Shown one piece after another: positions 52,254 to 60,858 of a DNA stretch of 64,000 nucleotides. Source of the stretch: Sinisalibacter aestuarii (GTDB lineage Bacteria; Pseudomonadota; Alphaproteobacteria; Rhodobacterales; Rhodobacteraceae); contig NZ_BROH01000007.1 in assembly GCF_027923545.1 (NCBI RefSeq), positions 62,001 to 126,000 on the forward strand, written 5' to 3'. The notes beneath the pieces are model-generated. The model saw nothing but the letters and a program-made list of their open reading frames with translations. It was not told the DNA's origin and did not search any database. The position numbers and the translations under genes were made by a program. Position 1 is the stretch's first letter. Each line of letters starts with the position of its first letter.

Positions 52254-52916
52254 ATGAAAGCCGGTTTTGCACCCTTTTCGGAAAAAGTAACGCTCCTCGG
52301 CGGGGGTGAGCTTACGCCGGCAAGTGTTTCCGATTGCTTGACGCGCGCGCCGAATCTCGTCGTCTGCGATGGCGCCGCCGCCCGGGCGCTTGAGATCGGC
52401 CTGATGCCGCAGCGCGTTGTCGGCGACATGGACAGCCTCGACGATGCCACCCGCGCCCGGCTCGATCCGGCGATCCTGCACGAGATCGCCGAGCAGGAAA
52501 GCACCGATTTCGAAAAGGCGCTGAGCACGGTCGAGGCGCCGCTGATCCTCGGCGCGGGCTTCATGGGCGGGCGGCTCGATCATGAGCTTGCCTGCTACAA
52601 CGCGCTGGTGCGCCATGCGGGGCAGCCCTGCATCCTCGTCGGCGAGCGCGATATCTGCTTTCACGCACCGAAGCCCGTCAGTCTGATGCTGCCGGTGGGC
52701 ATGCGCGTTTCGCTCTTTCCCATGGCCGAGGTCGTGGTGGACGGCGCCGGGCTGGAATGGCCGCTCGACCGGCTGCGCCTCGCGCCCTGGGGGCGGGTGG
52801 GCACCTCGAACCGGGCGGTGGCGGAGCGGGTGGAGATCGCCCCGAACGGGCATGGCCTTCTGGTGATCCTGCCGCGCGCCGGACTCGACGCGGCAATCGC
52901 GGCGCTGGCCGGCTAG
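52254..52916 (+). CDS. thiN: thiamine diphosphokinase
   Basis: A 220-residue enzyme converting thiamine to thiamine diphosphate. LLGGGELTP at the start, CDGAAARALEIGL, GDMDSLDD (about residues 58-65) and ESTDFEKAL (about 81-89) match the N-terminal catalytic domain; GAGFMGGRLDHEL and the C-terminal thiamine-binding beta domain (GLEWPLDRL, GTSNRA) follow. Normal length. Divergent from the coiled-coil gene. The 3' end overlaps that of the DUF2267 gene by 4 bp. Confidence 0.92.
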   Translation: MKAGFAPFSEKVTLLGGGELTPASVSDCLTRAPNLVVCDGAAARALEIGLMPQRVVGDMDSLDDATRARLDPAILHEIAEQESTDFEKALSTVEAPLILGAGFMGGRLDHELACYNALVRHAGQPCILVGERDICFHAPKPVSLMLPVGMRVSLFPMAEVVVDGAGLEWPLDRLRLAPWGRVGTSNRAVAERVEIAPNGHGLLVILPRAGLDAAIAALAG

Positions 52917-53371
52917 ACGATCCGCCGTTCCAGCGCCCCTGCGCTCACGCTTGTCACCCGCCAGAACGCCTCGGCCTCCGGCCCGATTCGCTCAAGCAGC
53001 CGGTCGAGGTCGATCTGCCGCAGGGCGCGGCGCAGCGCGATGGCAACGGGTTCGATGGCGTGATCGGGGGTGAGGTTATGATCGGGCCGCAGCCCGCGCG
53101 CCTCCGCTTCCAGCGTGGCGCGGTCGGCCCAGGGCTTTGGCGCGGCCTCCGGATCCCAGCCCGCCACGAAGAGCGCGCGCAGCACGGCGGGCAGAAGATC
53201 GGCGAAGGCCATCACTTCGCGCGGGGCAAGCCGGGCGCGGAAGGCGGTAAGCACGCCCTGCACGGCGGTATAGGTCATATTGTCGGAGCTCAGGCCGAGC
53301 GCCTCCTTCGCGTCGGCGAGGAAGGCCTGCCAGTCCTTGCTGGCGTGGCGGTAGGCCCAGGGCATCGGCAT
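52913..53371 (-). CDS. DUF2267 family protein
   Basis: A 152-residue helical protein of the DUF2267 family. [21 protein letters not shown] and [20 protein letters not shown] (residues ~60-80) are characteristic, and the protein ends in an ordered helix bundle. No membrane segment. Function unknown. GGAAAGGAAA is well placed before the ATG at 53371. It starts 51 bp after the sdaA stop codon on the same strand. Confidence 0.8.
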   Translation of the reverse strand: MPMPWAYRHASKDWQAFLADAKEALGLSSDNMTYTAVQGVLTAFRARLAPREVMAFADLLPAVLRALFVAGWDPEAAPKPWADRATLEAEARGLRPDHNLTPDHAIEPVAIALRRALRQIDLDRLLERIGPEAEAFWRVTSVSAGALERRIV

Positions 53372-53422
53372 CGGGTTTTCCTTTCCGGCGGGCAGGGGGA
53401 GTGTAGCACGCTCGCGCCGGGG

Positions 53423-54802
53423 TCAACAATTCGGCACCGCCACCGCCAGCCCGCCAAGCGCGGTCTCTTTATACTTCTCATGCATGTCGCGCCCGGTCTC
53501 GGCCATGGCGGCGATGCAATTGTCGAGCGGCACGAAATGGGTGCCGTCGCCGCGCAGCGCCAGCGCCGCCGCCGAGACGGCCTTGATCGCGCCAAGCCCG
53601 TTGCGCTCGATGCAGGGCACCTGCACCAGCCCTTTCACCGGGTCGCAGGTCATGCCGAGGTGATGCTCCAGCGCGATCTCGGCGGCATTCTCGATCTGTG
53701 CCGGGTTGCCGCCCAGAACCGCCGCAAGCCCGGCGGCGGCCATCGCCGAGGCCGACCCGACCTCGGCCTGGCAGCCAAGCTCGGCGCCCGAGATCGAGGC
53801 ATTGTGCTTGATCAGCCCACCGATGGCGGCGGCGGTGAGCAGAAAGTCCGGCAGGCGCGCCTCGGTGGCGCCCGGCACATGGTCGAGCCAGTAGCGGATT
53901 ACGGCGGGCACCACGCCGGCGGCGCCATTGGTGGGCGCGGTCACCACTTGACCGCCGGCGGCGTTTTCCTCGTTCACCGCCATGGCGTAGACACTCATCC
54001 ATTCATTGGCGATATGCGGCGCGGCGAGGTTCAGCCCGGCCTCGGCCTGCAGCCGCTCGTGAATCGCGCCCGCGCGCCGCTTCACGCCGAGCCCGCCGGG
54101 CAGGATGCCCTGGCCCGCAAGCCCACGGTCGATGCAGGCGCTCATCACCGCCCAGATCCGTGCGATCCCGGCGTCGATCTCGGCGGGGCCGCGGTGGTGG
54201 CGCTCGTTGGCGCGCTTCATCTCGGCGATGGTCTTGCCGGAGGCCGCCGCCATGTCGAGCATTTGGGCGGCGGTCCCGAACGGGTAGGGGTGGCCGCTGC
54301 GCCCGCGTTCTTCACGCGCCGCGCCGGCCTCCTGCTCGGCCCCGGTCACCACGAAGCCGCCGCCGATCGAATAATAGGTCTCCTGCACGATCACGTCGCC
54401 CTGCGCATCGGTGGCTATCAGCTTCAGCCCGTTGGGATGGCCGGGCAGCGGCGCGCCCCGGTCGAAGATCAGATCGCGGGCGGGGGCGAAGGCGAGCTGC
54501 GGCAGCCCTTCGGGGCAGACATGGCCCTCGGCGATGATCCGGCCCAGCTCCGCCTCCGCCGCCCCGGCATCGTAATCGTCGGGCAGAAAGCCCGCGAGGC
54601 CGAGGATCACCGCCCGGTCGGTGGCATGGCCCACGCCGGTATGGGCGAGCGAGCCGTGGAGCGTGGCGCGCAGCCCCTGCGCCACGAGGTGGCTGGCGCG
54701 CAGCGTGTCGAGAAACCGCCCGGCAGCCACCATCGGCCCCATCGTATGCGAGGAGGACGGGCCGATCCCGACCTTGAAGATCTCGAAAACGGACAGAAAC
54801 AT
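53423..54802 (-). CDS. sdaA: L-serine ammonia-lyase, Fe-S type
   Basis: A 459-residue L-serine dehydratase, converting L-serine to pyruvate and ammonia. The N-terminal [16 protein letters not shown] is the family start. The [4Fe-4S] cysteines are visible as [30 protein letters not shown] and QVPCIERN. The single-chain form has the usual length. It lies upstream of DUF2267 and downstream of DUF454 on the minus strand; no co-regulated partner is obvious. Confidence 0.95.
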   Translation of the reverse strand: MFLSVFEIFKVGIGPSSSHTMGPMVAAGRFLDTLRASHLVAQGLRATLHGSLAHTGVGHATDRAVILGLAGFLPDDYDAGAAEAELGRIIAEGHVCPEGLPQLAFAPARDLIFDRGAPLPGHPNGLKLIATDAQGDVIVQETYYSIGGGFVVTGAEQEAGAAREERGRSGHPYPFGTAAQMLDMAAASGKTIAEMKRANERHHRGPAEIDAGIARIWAVMSACIDRGLAGQGILPGGLGVKRRAGAIHERLQAEAGLNLAAPHIANEWMSVYAMAVNEENAAGGQVVTAPTNGAAGVVPAVIRYWLDHVPGATEARLPDFLLTAAAIGGLIKHNASISGAELGCQAEVGSASAMAAAGLAAVLGGNPAQIENAAEIALEHHLGMTCDPVKGLVQVPCIERNGLGAIKAVSAAALALRGDGTHFVPLDNCIAAMAETGRDMHEKYKETALGGLAVAVPNC

Positions 54803-54908
54803 CGCGCGCTCCCGCTGGTTCGCTCAAAAATGACACGGATGCGCCGCGCCGCAGGTTCGAAAGCGACGTCCCGCGCCCGGTTTGGCCGGGTCTCGGGGTG
54901 GCGGCGGA

Positions 54909-55262
54909 TCAGCTGGGGCGGGTGAGCACGAAGGCGGCGCCGATGGCGATGCCCACCCCCTGCACGGCCAGCGCCCAGCCCGGCACGCCGAGGGCGAGGC
55001 TGAGCGCCAATACGGCGGCCATGGCGATCACCGCGCGGGCCTTGGTGCGCGCCGAGATCGCGCCGCGTTCTTCCCAGTCGCGGATCGGCGGGCCAAGGCG
55101 CGGATGATCGACGAGCCAGTTGCGCAAGCCCGGCGATGCCCTGCCGAACCCGAAGGCGGCCACCAGCAGAAACGGGGTGGTCGGCAGCACCGGCAGGGCG
55201 AGCCCCGCCAGCCCCAGCGCCAGCGCGCCCCATCCCAATGCAAGGAAACCGAACCGTCCCAT
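54909..55262 (-). CDS. DUF454 (YbaN-like) membrane protein
   Basis: A 117-residue inner-membrane protein of the DUF454/YbaN family: GLAGLALPVLPTTPFLLVAA (residues 19-38) and FGRASPGLRNWLVDHPRLGPPI (in parts) are diagnostic. Three or four helices in total. Function unknown. A hairpin (CCCGG/CCGGG, about 54877-54891) lies downstream and may end the transcript. Confidence 0.85.
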   Translation of the reverse strand: MGRFGFLALGWGALALGLAGLALPVLPTTPFLLVAAFGFGRASPGLRNWLVDHPRLGPPIRDWEERGAISARTKARAVIAMAAVLALSLALGVPGWALAVQGVGIAIGAAFVLTRPS

Positions 55263-55525
55263 CGCGGGCTACATTATCGGGCGGGCCTGGCCGGCCGGAT
55301 CGGCTCCCGCCCACCGGCGTGGCAGGGCCACAAACGCCCCCGGCGTGGCGGCCGGCCGGGTTTTCGTGGCGTTACGATATGTCCCGAGCATAAGCATGCT
55401 GGTAACCTAATCCGCCGCCGGGCAGGGCGAAAGCCCCCGATGACCGGCGAACCGGCCGATTTGCCCCTCGCGCGCTCGCCCCTTCTTTCCTATAAGCGGC
55501 GGGAACACGAAAGAAGGAGTCGGGG

Positions 55526-56308
55526 ATGTCGTCCAACCTCTCACCGATCGACACCGCAAAGTTCGTCGCCGCGAAGCGGGCGGTGGATTTCGTCGAAGAC
55601 AAGATGCGCGTCGGCCTCGGCACCGGCTCCACCGCCGCCTGGATGGTGCGCGCGCTGGGCGAGCGGGTGCGCGAGGAAGGGCTGACGATCATGGGCGTGC
55701 CCACCTCGACGCGCACCGCCGAACTGGCGGCGCAGGTGGGGATCGAGGTGGTCAGCCTCGACGAGGCGCGCTGGCTCGACCTCACCATCGACGGGGCCGA
55801 CGAATTCGACGCCGACCTGAACCTGATCAAAGGCGGAGGCGGCGCGCTGCTGCAGGAAAAGATCGTCGCCACGGCGTCGGACATGATGATCGTCATCACC
55901 GACCCGTCCAAGCAGGTCGAGCATCTCGGCGCCTTCCCGCTGCCGGTGGAGGTGGTGCCCTTCGGCTGGCAGACCACCAAGGCGCTGATCGAGGAAAGCC
56001 TCGACGGGATGGATGTGCTGGGCCGGAGCGGCACGCTCAGGATGAACGGCGATGCGCCCTTCGTCACCGACGAGGGCAATCATATCGTTGACCTGCATCT
56101 GCAACGGATCGGCGATCCGCGCAAGCTGGCGCTGATCCTCAACCAGATCCCCGGCGTGGTGGAAAACGGGCTGTTCATCGACATCTGCGACAAGGTGGTG
56201 ATCGGCCATCAATCGGGCCGGGTCGAGGTGATCGACATCAACGAAGGCACCCACCACGAAGACGTGATCCACTTCGCCGACGACGACAATATCTTCAAGG
56301 ATCTCTGA
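55526..56308 (+). CDS. rpiA: ribose-5-phosphate isomerase A
   Basis: A 260-residue pentose-phosphate-pathway enzyme interconverting ribose-5-phosphate and ribulose-5-phosphate. RVGLGTGSTAAWMVRAL, LTIDGADEFDADLNLIKGGGGALLQEKI (in parts) and ASDMMIVITDPSKQV are family hallmarks; the catalytic Asp/Glu/Lys region is intact. It is longer than many RpiA proteins by some 30 residues at the C-terminus, which is common in Rhodobacterales. AAGAAGGAG precedes the ATG. The next gene follows after 7 bp. Confidence 0.96.
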   Translation: MSSNLSPIDTAKFVAAKRAVDFVEDKMRVGLGTGSTAAWMVRALGERVREEGLTIMGVPTSTRTAELAAQVGIEVVSLDEARWLDLTIDGADEFDADLNLIKGGGGALLQEKIVATASDMMIVITDPSKQVEHLGAFPLPVEVVPFGWQTTKALIEESLDGMDVLGRSGTLRMNGDAPFVTDEGNHIVDLHLQRIGDPRKLALILNQIPGVVENGLFIDICDKVVIGHQSGRVEVIDINEGTHHEDVIHFADDDNIFKDL

Positions 56309-56315
56309 GGCGGGG

Positions 56316-56783
56316 ATGGCCGATACGACCTTTCCCGTCCTGCCCGCGCGCAAGCGCGCCAAGCTGATCCAGCTTGTCACCTATGCGGTGTTCGGCGCAG
56401 CGGCGCTGGTGCTGGCGCTGATCGGCCCCTGGGGCTGGATCGGCTGGCTGGTCGGCGGCGCGCTGCTCGGCCTGGCCGTCGGCAAGGCGGTCTCGCTCGT
56501 GCGGATGCGCTATGTGGCGAAGGTTACCGCCGCCGGGGTGACGGTGTGCCTGCCCTCGGGCCGCGAGATGCAGGCGCGCTGGGGCGAGATCCAGGCCCAT
56601 ACGATCGACCCCGAAAAGGGTCTTGGCGGGCTCGTGGTCGGCCCCGCCTCCGGTGGCCGGGTGCGGATCGTGCCCATCGCCACCCGGGATATGGGGCCGG
56701 AGGCGGCAAAGGAACTGCTCGCCGCGCTCAAGACGCGCTTGCCCAGGCTCGAATACCGGGTGCCGACGATGGGTAAAGGCTGA
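56316..56783 (+). CDS. hypothetical two-helix membrane protein
   Basis: A 155-residue protein I cannot name. A basic N-terminus is followed by two adjacent transmembrane helices (about residues 20-37 and 42-62), and then a soluble domain of about 90 residues with a PH-like beta pattern (AKVTAAGVTVCLPSGREMQARWGEI). It lies between rpiA and gor on the same strand, 7 bp after rpiA. The tandem hairpin array follows. Confidence 0.6.
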   Translation: MADTTFPVLPARKRAKLIQLVTYAVFGAAALVLALIGPWGWIGWLVGGALLGLAVGKAVSLVRMRYVAKVTAAGVTVCLPSGREMQARWGEIQAHTIDPEKGLGGLVVGPASGGRVRIVPIATRDMGPEAAKELLAALKTRLPRLEYRVPTMGKG

Positions 56784-56808
56784 CTGGCGCGTCCCTTCTT
56801 CGTTCGTG

Positions 56809-56945
56809 AAATACCTCACGGGCCCTCTCGGCGATTTCGAATTGCGAAATCGCCTGCCGGGTTACCGAAAGGGCAAATGCCCTTTCGTCCAGGTCCGGGA
56901 GGGCAGCGCCCTCCCGGCGGGTCGGCCCGCGCAGGCGGGCCGACA
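56809..56945. repeat. array of tandem GC hairpins
   Basis: Four near-perfect hairpins follow one another: 56830-56854 (GGCGATTTCG/CGAAATCGCC, 5-base loop), 56866-56887 (CGAAAGGGC/GCCCTTTCG, 4-base loop), 56896-56918 (CCGGGAGGGC/GCCCTCCCGG, 3-base loop) and 56922-56945 (GTCGGCCCGC/GCGGGCCGAC, 4-base loop). A smaller CGTGA/TCACG stem around AATACC lies at about 56812-56827. Reading the minus strand, the array ends in GTGAGGTATTTCACGAACGA, related to the GTATTT modules elsewhere. No coding potential; it could be a terminator array or a REP/BIME-like repeat. Confidence 0.8.
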
Positions 56946-57007
56946 GCACCACTGGCCTTCCCGCCCCGGCTGCGTTAGCAACGGCTGAAACCAGACGAGG
57001 GCCACCC

Positions 57008-58366
57008 ATGTCCACATTCGACTACGATCTTTTCGTCATCGGCGGCGGCTCCGGCGGCGTGCGCGCAGGCCGTGTGGCGGCCGAGACCGGCGCGAAGGTG
57101 GCGCTGGCAGAGGAATTCCGCATGGGCGGCACCTGCGTGATCCGCGGCTGCGTGCCGAAGAAGCTGATGGTCTTCGCCTCGCATTACGGCCCCGCCGCCG
57201 AGGAGGCGCGCGATTATGGCTGGGATTACGAGGGCGGCAGCTTCAACTGGGGCCGGTTCCGGCCCAAGCTGCATGCCGAGCTTGACCGGCTCGAAGGGAT
57301 CTACCGCAGCAATCTCGGCAAGGCGGGGGCCGATATCTACGATGCCCGCGCCACGGTGAGCGATCCGCATAAAGTGACGCTGTCGACCGGCGAGAGCTTC
57401 ACTGCCAAACATATCCTCATCGCCACCGGCGGCGCGCCCTATGTCCCGACCACGCCGGGCGCGGAACTGGCGATCACCTCGAACGATATCTTCCACCTCG
57501 ACACCTTCCCAGAGCGCATCCTGATCGTCGGCGGCGGCTATATCGCCTGCGAATTCGCCACGATTTTCAAGGGCCTCGGCGCGCATGTGGCGCAATGGTA
57601 CCGCGGCGCGCAGATCCTGCGCGGCTTCGACGACGAGGTGCGCGGCCATCTTGCCGAGATCATTCGCGGTCAGGGCGTCGACCTTCATGTCGGCCTCGAG
57701 GTCGAGCGGATGGAAAAGCGGGGCGGCCGGATCTGGGTCAAGGGCACCGACGGGCGTGAGGACGAGTTCGACCAGGTGCTCTACGCCACCGGCCGCCATC
57801 CCAACACCACCGGCCTCGGGCTGGAAGAGGCGGGGGTGACGCTGGGCCGCTGGGGCGAGGTGATCGTGGACGAGTACGGCCAGACCTCGGTGCCCTCGAT
57901 CTATGCCGTGGGCGATGTGACCAACCGCATCCAGCTTACTCCGGTGGCGATCCGCGAGGGCGCCGCCTTTGTCGAGACGGTGTTCAGGGGCAACCCGACC
58001 AAACCCGACCACGAGCTTGTGCCCTCGGCGGTGTTCACCACGCCGGAATACGGCTCGGTCGGGCTGACCGAGGAGCAGGCGCGCGAGCGCGAATGCGTCG
58101 ATGTCTATTGCGCCGCCTTCCGGCCGATGCAGAAAAGCTTTATCGGGCGGGCCGAGCGGGTGCTGTTCAAGCTGATCGTGAGCCAGGAGAGCCAGAAGGT
58201 TCTGGGCTGCCACATCGTCGCCGACGGGGCGGGCGAGATGATCCAGCTCGCCGCCGTGGCGATCAAGATGGGGGCGACCAAGGCCGATTTCGACCGGACG
58301 GTCGCGGTGCATCCGACCATGGCGGAGGAAATCGTGCTGATGAAACAGCCGACCCGGAGCCACTAA
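57008..58366 (+). CDS. gor: glutathione-disulfide reductase
   Basis: A 452-residue flavoprotein that reduces glutathione disulfide with NADPH. FAD motif VIGGGSGGVRAGRVAAETG, redox-active disulfide GGTCVIRGCVPKK (CxxxxC), NAD(P) motif IVGGGYIACEFATIFKGLG and, for NADPH, the arginines of QWYRGAQILRGFD. The C-terminal HPTMAEEIVLM supplies the catalytic His-Glu. Normal length. It probably belongs with rpiA but is separated from it by a membrane protein and the hairpin array, so its transcription may be independent. Confidence 0.95.
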   Translation: MSTFDYDLFVIGGGSGGVRAGRVAAETGAKVALAEEFRMGGTCVIRGCVPKKLMVFASHYGPAAEEARDYGWDYEGGSFNWGRFRPKLHAELDRLEGIYRSNLGKAGADIYDARATVSDPHKVTLSTGESFTAKHILIATGGAPYVPTTPGAELAITSNDIFHLDTFPERILIVGGGYIACEFATIFKGLGAHVAQWYRGAQILRGFDDEVRGHLAEIIRGQGVDLHVGLEVERMEKRGGRIWVKGTDGREDEFDQVLYATGRHPNTTGLGLEEAGVTLGRWGEVIVDEYGQTSVPSIYAVGDVTNRIQLTPVAIREGAAFVETVFRGNPTKPDHELVPSAVFTTPEYGSVGLTEEQARERECVDVYCAAFRPMQKSFIGRAERVLFKLIVSQESQKVLGCHIVADGAGEMIQLAAVAIKMGATKADFDRTVAVHPTMAEEIVLMKQPTRSH

Positions 58367-58454
58367 ACGGCTACAACCGGGTTGAAAACATCGGGGTGGA
58401 GGCACAAATCAGGCCCGAACCCCTTGGACTGAGTGAAAAGAGGAACGGACCAAT

Positions 58455-59603
58455 ATGGCCAGTGACAATGGCGGCCCCTGGGGCGGCGGCGGTGGCAACC
58501 GACCGGGCTCGGGCGGTGGCGATGACAGGGGCGGACGACGCCCCCCGGGCGGCGACGGGCCGCAGATACCGGAAATCGACGATCTGATGAAGAAAGGCCA
58601 GGAGCAGTTGCGCGTGCTGATGGGCGGGCGCGGTGGCGCCGGCCGTCGCGGCGGCGGCAATGGCAATGGCGATGCGCCGGGGCCGAGGATCGGCCGGGGC
58701 GGGATCGCGCTGGCCGTTCTGGCCGTGATCGTGGCCTGGGTCTTCGCCTCGTTCTACCGGGTCGACACCTCGGAGCAATCCGTCGAGCTTCTGTTCGGCG
58801 AGCGTTATGCGGTCGGCACCGAGGGCCTCAACTTCGCGCCCTGGCCGGTGGTGACCAAGGAAATCTACCCGGTGACCCGGGAGAACACCGTCGATATCGG
58901 CACCGGCCTCGATGCCGGGCTGATGCTGACCGGCGATGAAAACATCGTCGATATCGACTTTCAGGTGGTCTGGAACATCGGCAATATCGAGGATTTCGTC
59001 TTCAACATCGCCGAGCCGGTCGACACCATCACCGCGGTTTCGGAATCGGCGATGCGTGAGATCATCGGCCGCTCGAACCTCGCCCCGATCCTCAACCGCG
59101 ACCGTGCGGCGATCGCCCAGGAGCTGGAAGAGCTGATCCAGTCGACCCTCGACAGCTACCAGTCGGGCGTGAGTATCGTGCGCGTCAACTTCGACCGGGC
59201 CGACCCGCCGCGCGAGGTGATCGACAGCTTCCGTGAGGTGCAGGCGGCGGAGCAAACCCGCGACACGCTTGAAAAGCAGGCCGACGCCTATGCCAACCAG
59301 GTGATCGCCGGCGCGCGGGGTGAAGCCGCGCAACTGCTCGAAGAGGCGGAAGCCTACCGCGCCCAGGTGGTCAACGAGGCCGAGGGTGAGGCGGCGCGCT
59401 TCGTCGCGGTCTACGACGAATACGCCAAGGCTGCGGACGTGACCCGCAAGCGCCTTTACATCGAAACCCTGGAGCGCGTGCTTGGGGATGTCGACAAGGT
59501 GATCATCGACGATGGCGTTGGCGGCTCGGGCGGTTCGGGCGTGGTGCCCTACCTGCCGCTCAACGAGCTGCGCCGGTCTACCGATACGGGGAGCGCGAAC
59601 TGA
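58455..59603 (+). CDS. hflK: membrane protease modulator HflK
   Basis: A 382-residue SPFH/prohibitin-family protein that forms a complex with HflC and modulates the FtsH protease. The N-terminal ~80 residues are very Gly/Arg-rich, followed by a transmembrane helix (about residues 84-102) and the SPFH domain (RVDTSEQSVELLFGERYAVG). A coiled coil follows (about residues 255-330). The 3' end overlaps the hflC start by 1 bp (TGATG). Confidence 0.93.
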   Translation: MASDNGGPWGGGGGNRPGSGGGDDRGGRRPPGGDGPQIPEIDDLMKKGQEQLRVLMGGRGGAGRRGGGNGNGDAPGPRIGRGGIALAVLAVIVAWVFASFYRVDTSEQSVELLFGERYAVGTEGLNFAPWPVVTKEIYPVTRENTVDIGTGLDAGLMLTGDENIVDIDFQVVWNIGNIEDFVFNIAEPVDTITAVSESAMREIIGRSNLAPILNRDRAAIAQELEELIQSTLDSYQSGVSIVRVNFDRADPPREVIDSFREVQAAEQTRDTLEKQADAYANQVIAGARGEAAQLLEEAEAYRAQVVNEAEGEAARFVAVYDEYAKAADVTRKRLYIETLERVLGDVDKVIIDDGVGGSGGSGVVPYLPLNELRRSTDTGSAN

Positions 59604-60490
59604 TGCGACGGACACAGATACTTATCGGCGTCATCGTTCTCGCGGTGATCGTCGGGCTCAATTCCTTCTACATCGTCGACGAACGCGAAAAGGCGCTGCG
59701 CCTGTGGTTCGGCGAGGTGACGGCGGAAATCACCGAGCCGGGGCTTTATTTCAAAGTGCCGGTGCTGCACGAGATCGCCAAATACGACGACCGTATCCTG
59801 CCGCTCGATACCGAGCCGCTCGAAGTGACGCCGGCCGACGACCGCCGGCTCGTGGTCGATGCCTTTGCGCGCTGGCGCATCTCCGACGCGACCCAGTTCC
59901 GCCGTGCGGTCGGGGCGTCGGGCATCACCGGTGCGCGGCAGCGGCTTGAACGGATCCTGAACGCCGAATTGCGGCAGGTTCTCGGCCAGGTCGATTCGGG
60001 GGCCGTGCTTTCGGTCGACCGGGCGGCGCTGATGAACCAGATCCGCGACCAGTCGCGCGACGAGGCGGCGGCGCTCGGCGTCGAGGTGATCGACGTGCGG
60101 ATCAAGCGCGCCGATCTGCCCGAGCAGAACCTCGCGGCCACCTTCGAGCGGATGCGGGCCGAGCGCCAGCGTGAAGCGGCCGACGAGATCGCCCGCGGCA
60201 ACGAGGCGGCGCAGCGGGTGCGTGCGCAGGCCGACCGGACCGTGGTCGAGACCACCTCGGAGGCGCGCAAGCAATCGGAGATCATTCGCGGTGAGGCCGA
60301 TGCGCAGCGCAACGCGATCTTCGCCGATGCCTTCGGGCGCGATCCGGAGTTCTTCGCCTTCTATCGCTCGCTGAAAGCCTACGAGGAAAGCCTGAAGGGC
60401 GAAAACTCGACGCTGGTGATTTCGCCCGACAGCGAGTTCTTCGACTATCTCAAGTCGGATACCGGCCCGGCGGCCCCGGCGGCCGAATGA
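59603..60490 (+). CDS. hflC: membrane protease modulator HflC
   Basis: A 295-residue SPFH protein, partner of HflK. A signal anchor at residues 5-23 is followed by IVDEREKALRLWFGEV and ITEPGLYFKVPVLHEIAKYD; DVRIKRADLPEQNLAATFERMRAERQ (in parts) marks the central region and a coiled coil follows. It overlaps hflK by 1 bp and DUF2065 by 4 bp. Confidence 0.94.
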   Translation: MRRTQILIGVIVLAVIVGLNSFYIVDEREKALRLWFGEVTAEITEPGLYFKVPVLHEIAKYDDRILPLDTEPLEVTPADDRRLVVDAFARWRISDATQFRRAVGASGITGARQRLERILNAELRQVLGQVDSGAVLSVDRAALMNQIRDQSRDEAAALGVEVIDVRIKRADLPEQNLAATFERMRAERQREAADEIARGNEAAQRVRAQADRTVVETTSEARKQSEIIRGEADAQRNAIFADAFGRDPEFFAFYRSLKAYEESLKGENSTLVISPDSEFFDYLKSDTGPAAPAAE

Positions 60491-60684
60491 TGGGCTGGAT
60501 CGCGCTGGGCCTCGGCCTCGTGCTCGTGATCGAGGGGCTGGTGTTCGCACTGGCCCCTTCGCGTCTGGACGAGCTGGTTGAGATGATGGCCTCGATCAGC
60601 CGCGACCAGCGCCGCGTCATCGGCCTGGCTGCCGTGGCGCTGGGCGTCATGCTGGTCTGGCTGGGGCGCGCGCTGGGGGTGTAG
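60487..60684 (+). CDS. DUF2065 small membrane protein
   Basis: A 65-residue protein with two transmembrane helices (about residues 3-22 and 43-60) and the DUF2065 pattern (GWIALGLGLVLVIEGLVFAL; RRVIGLAAVALGVMLVWLGR). It is regularly found after hflC in proteobacteria, here with a 4-bp overlap, so co-translation with HflKC is likely. Function unknown. Confidence 0.85.
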   Translation: MMGWIALGLGLVLVIEGLVFALAPSRLDELVEMMASISRDQRRVIGLAAVALGVMLVWLGRALGV

Positions 60685-60858
60685 GACCGGCGGCTGCGGG
60701 CCTGTTCGCGGGCCTGCCTTGCCCCGCCGGCGGATCGCTGCCGTTTCACTTCACCGTGAAATCCCGTTGCACGGCTTTCTGTTGCGCCTTTGCCACCCTA
60801 TCTCCATGTTCCAGACGGGGGCGCGGGAGGCGCGCCCCGGCGCAGACAGGAGGCCGCA

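Noticed and set aside
56809-56945. Hairpin array considered as an integron or phage attachment site
   Set aside because: No integrase, tRNA or mobile gene nearby, and the hairpins differ in sequence.
60685-60858. Possible operator TTTCAC...GTGAAA upstream of the Do-family protease
   Set aside because: A 6-bp inverted repeat at about 60744-60761 exists but is short, and no matching regulator or second copy is visible.
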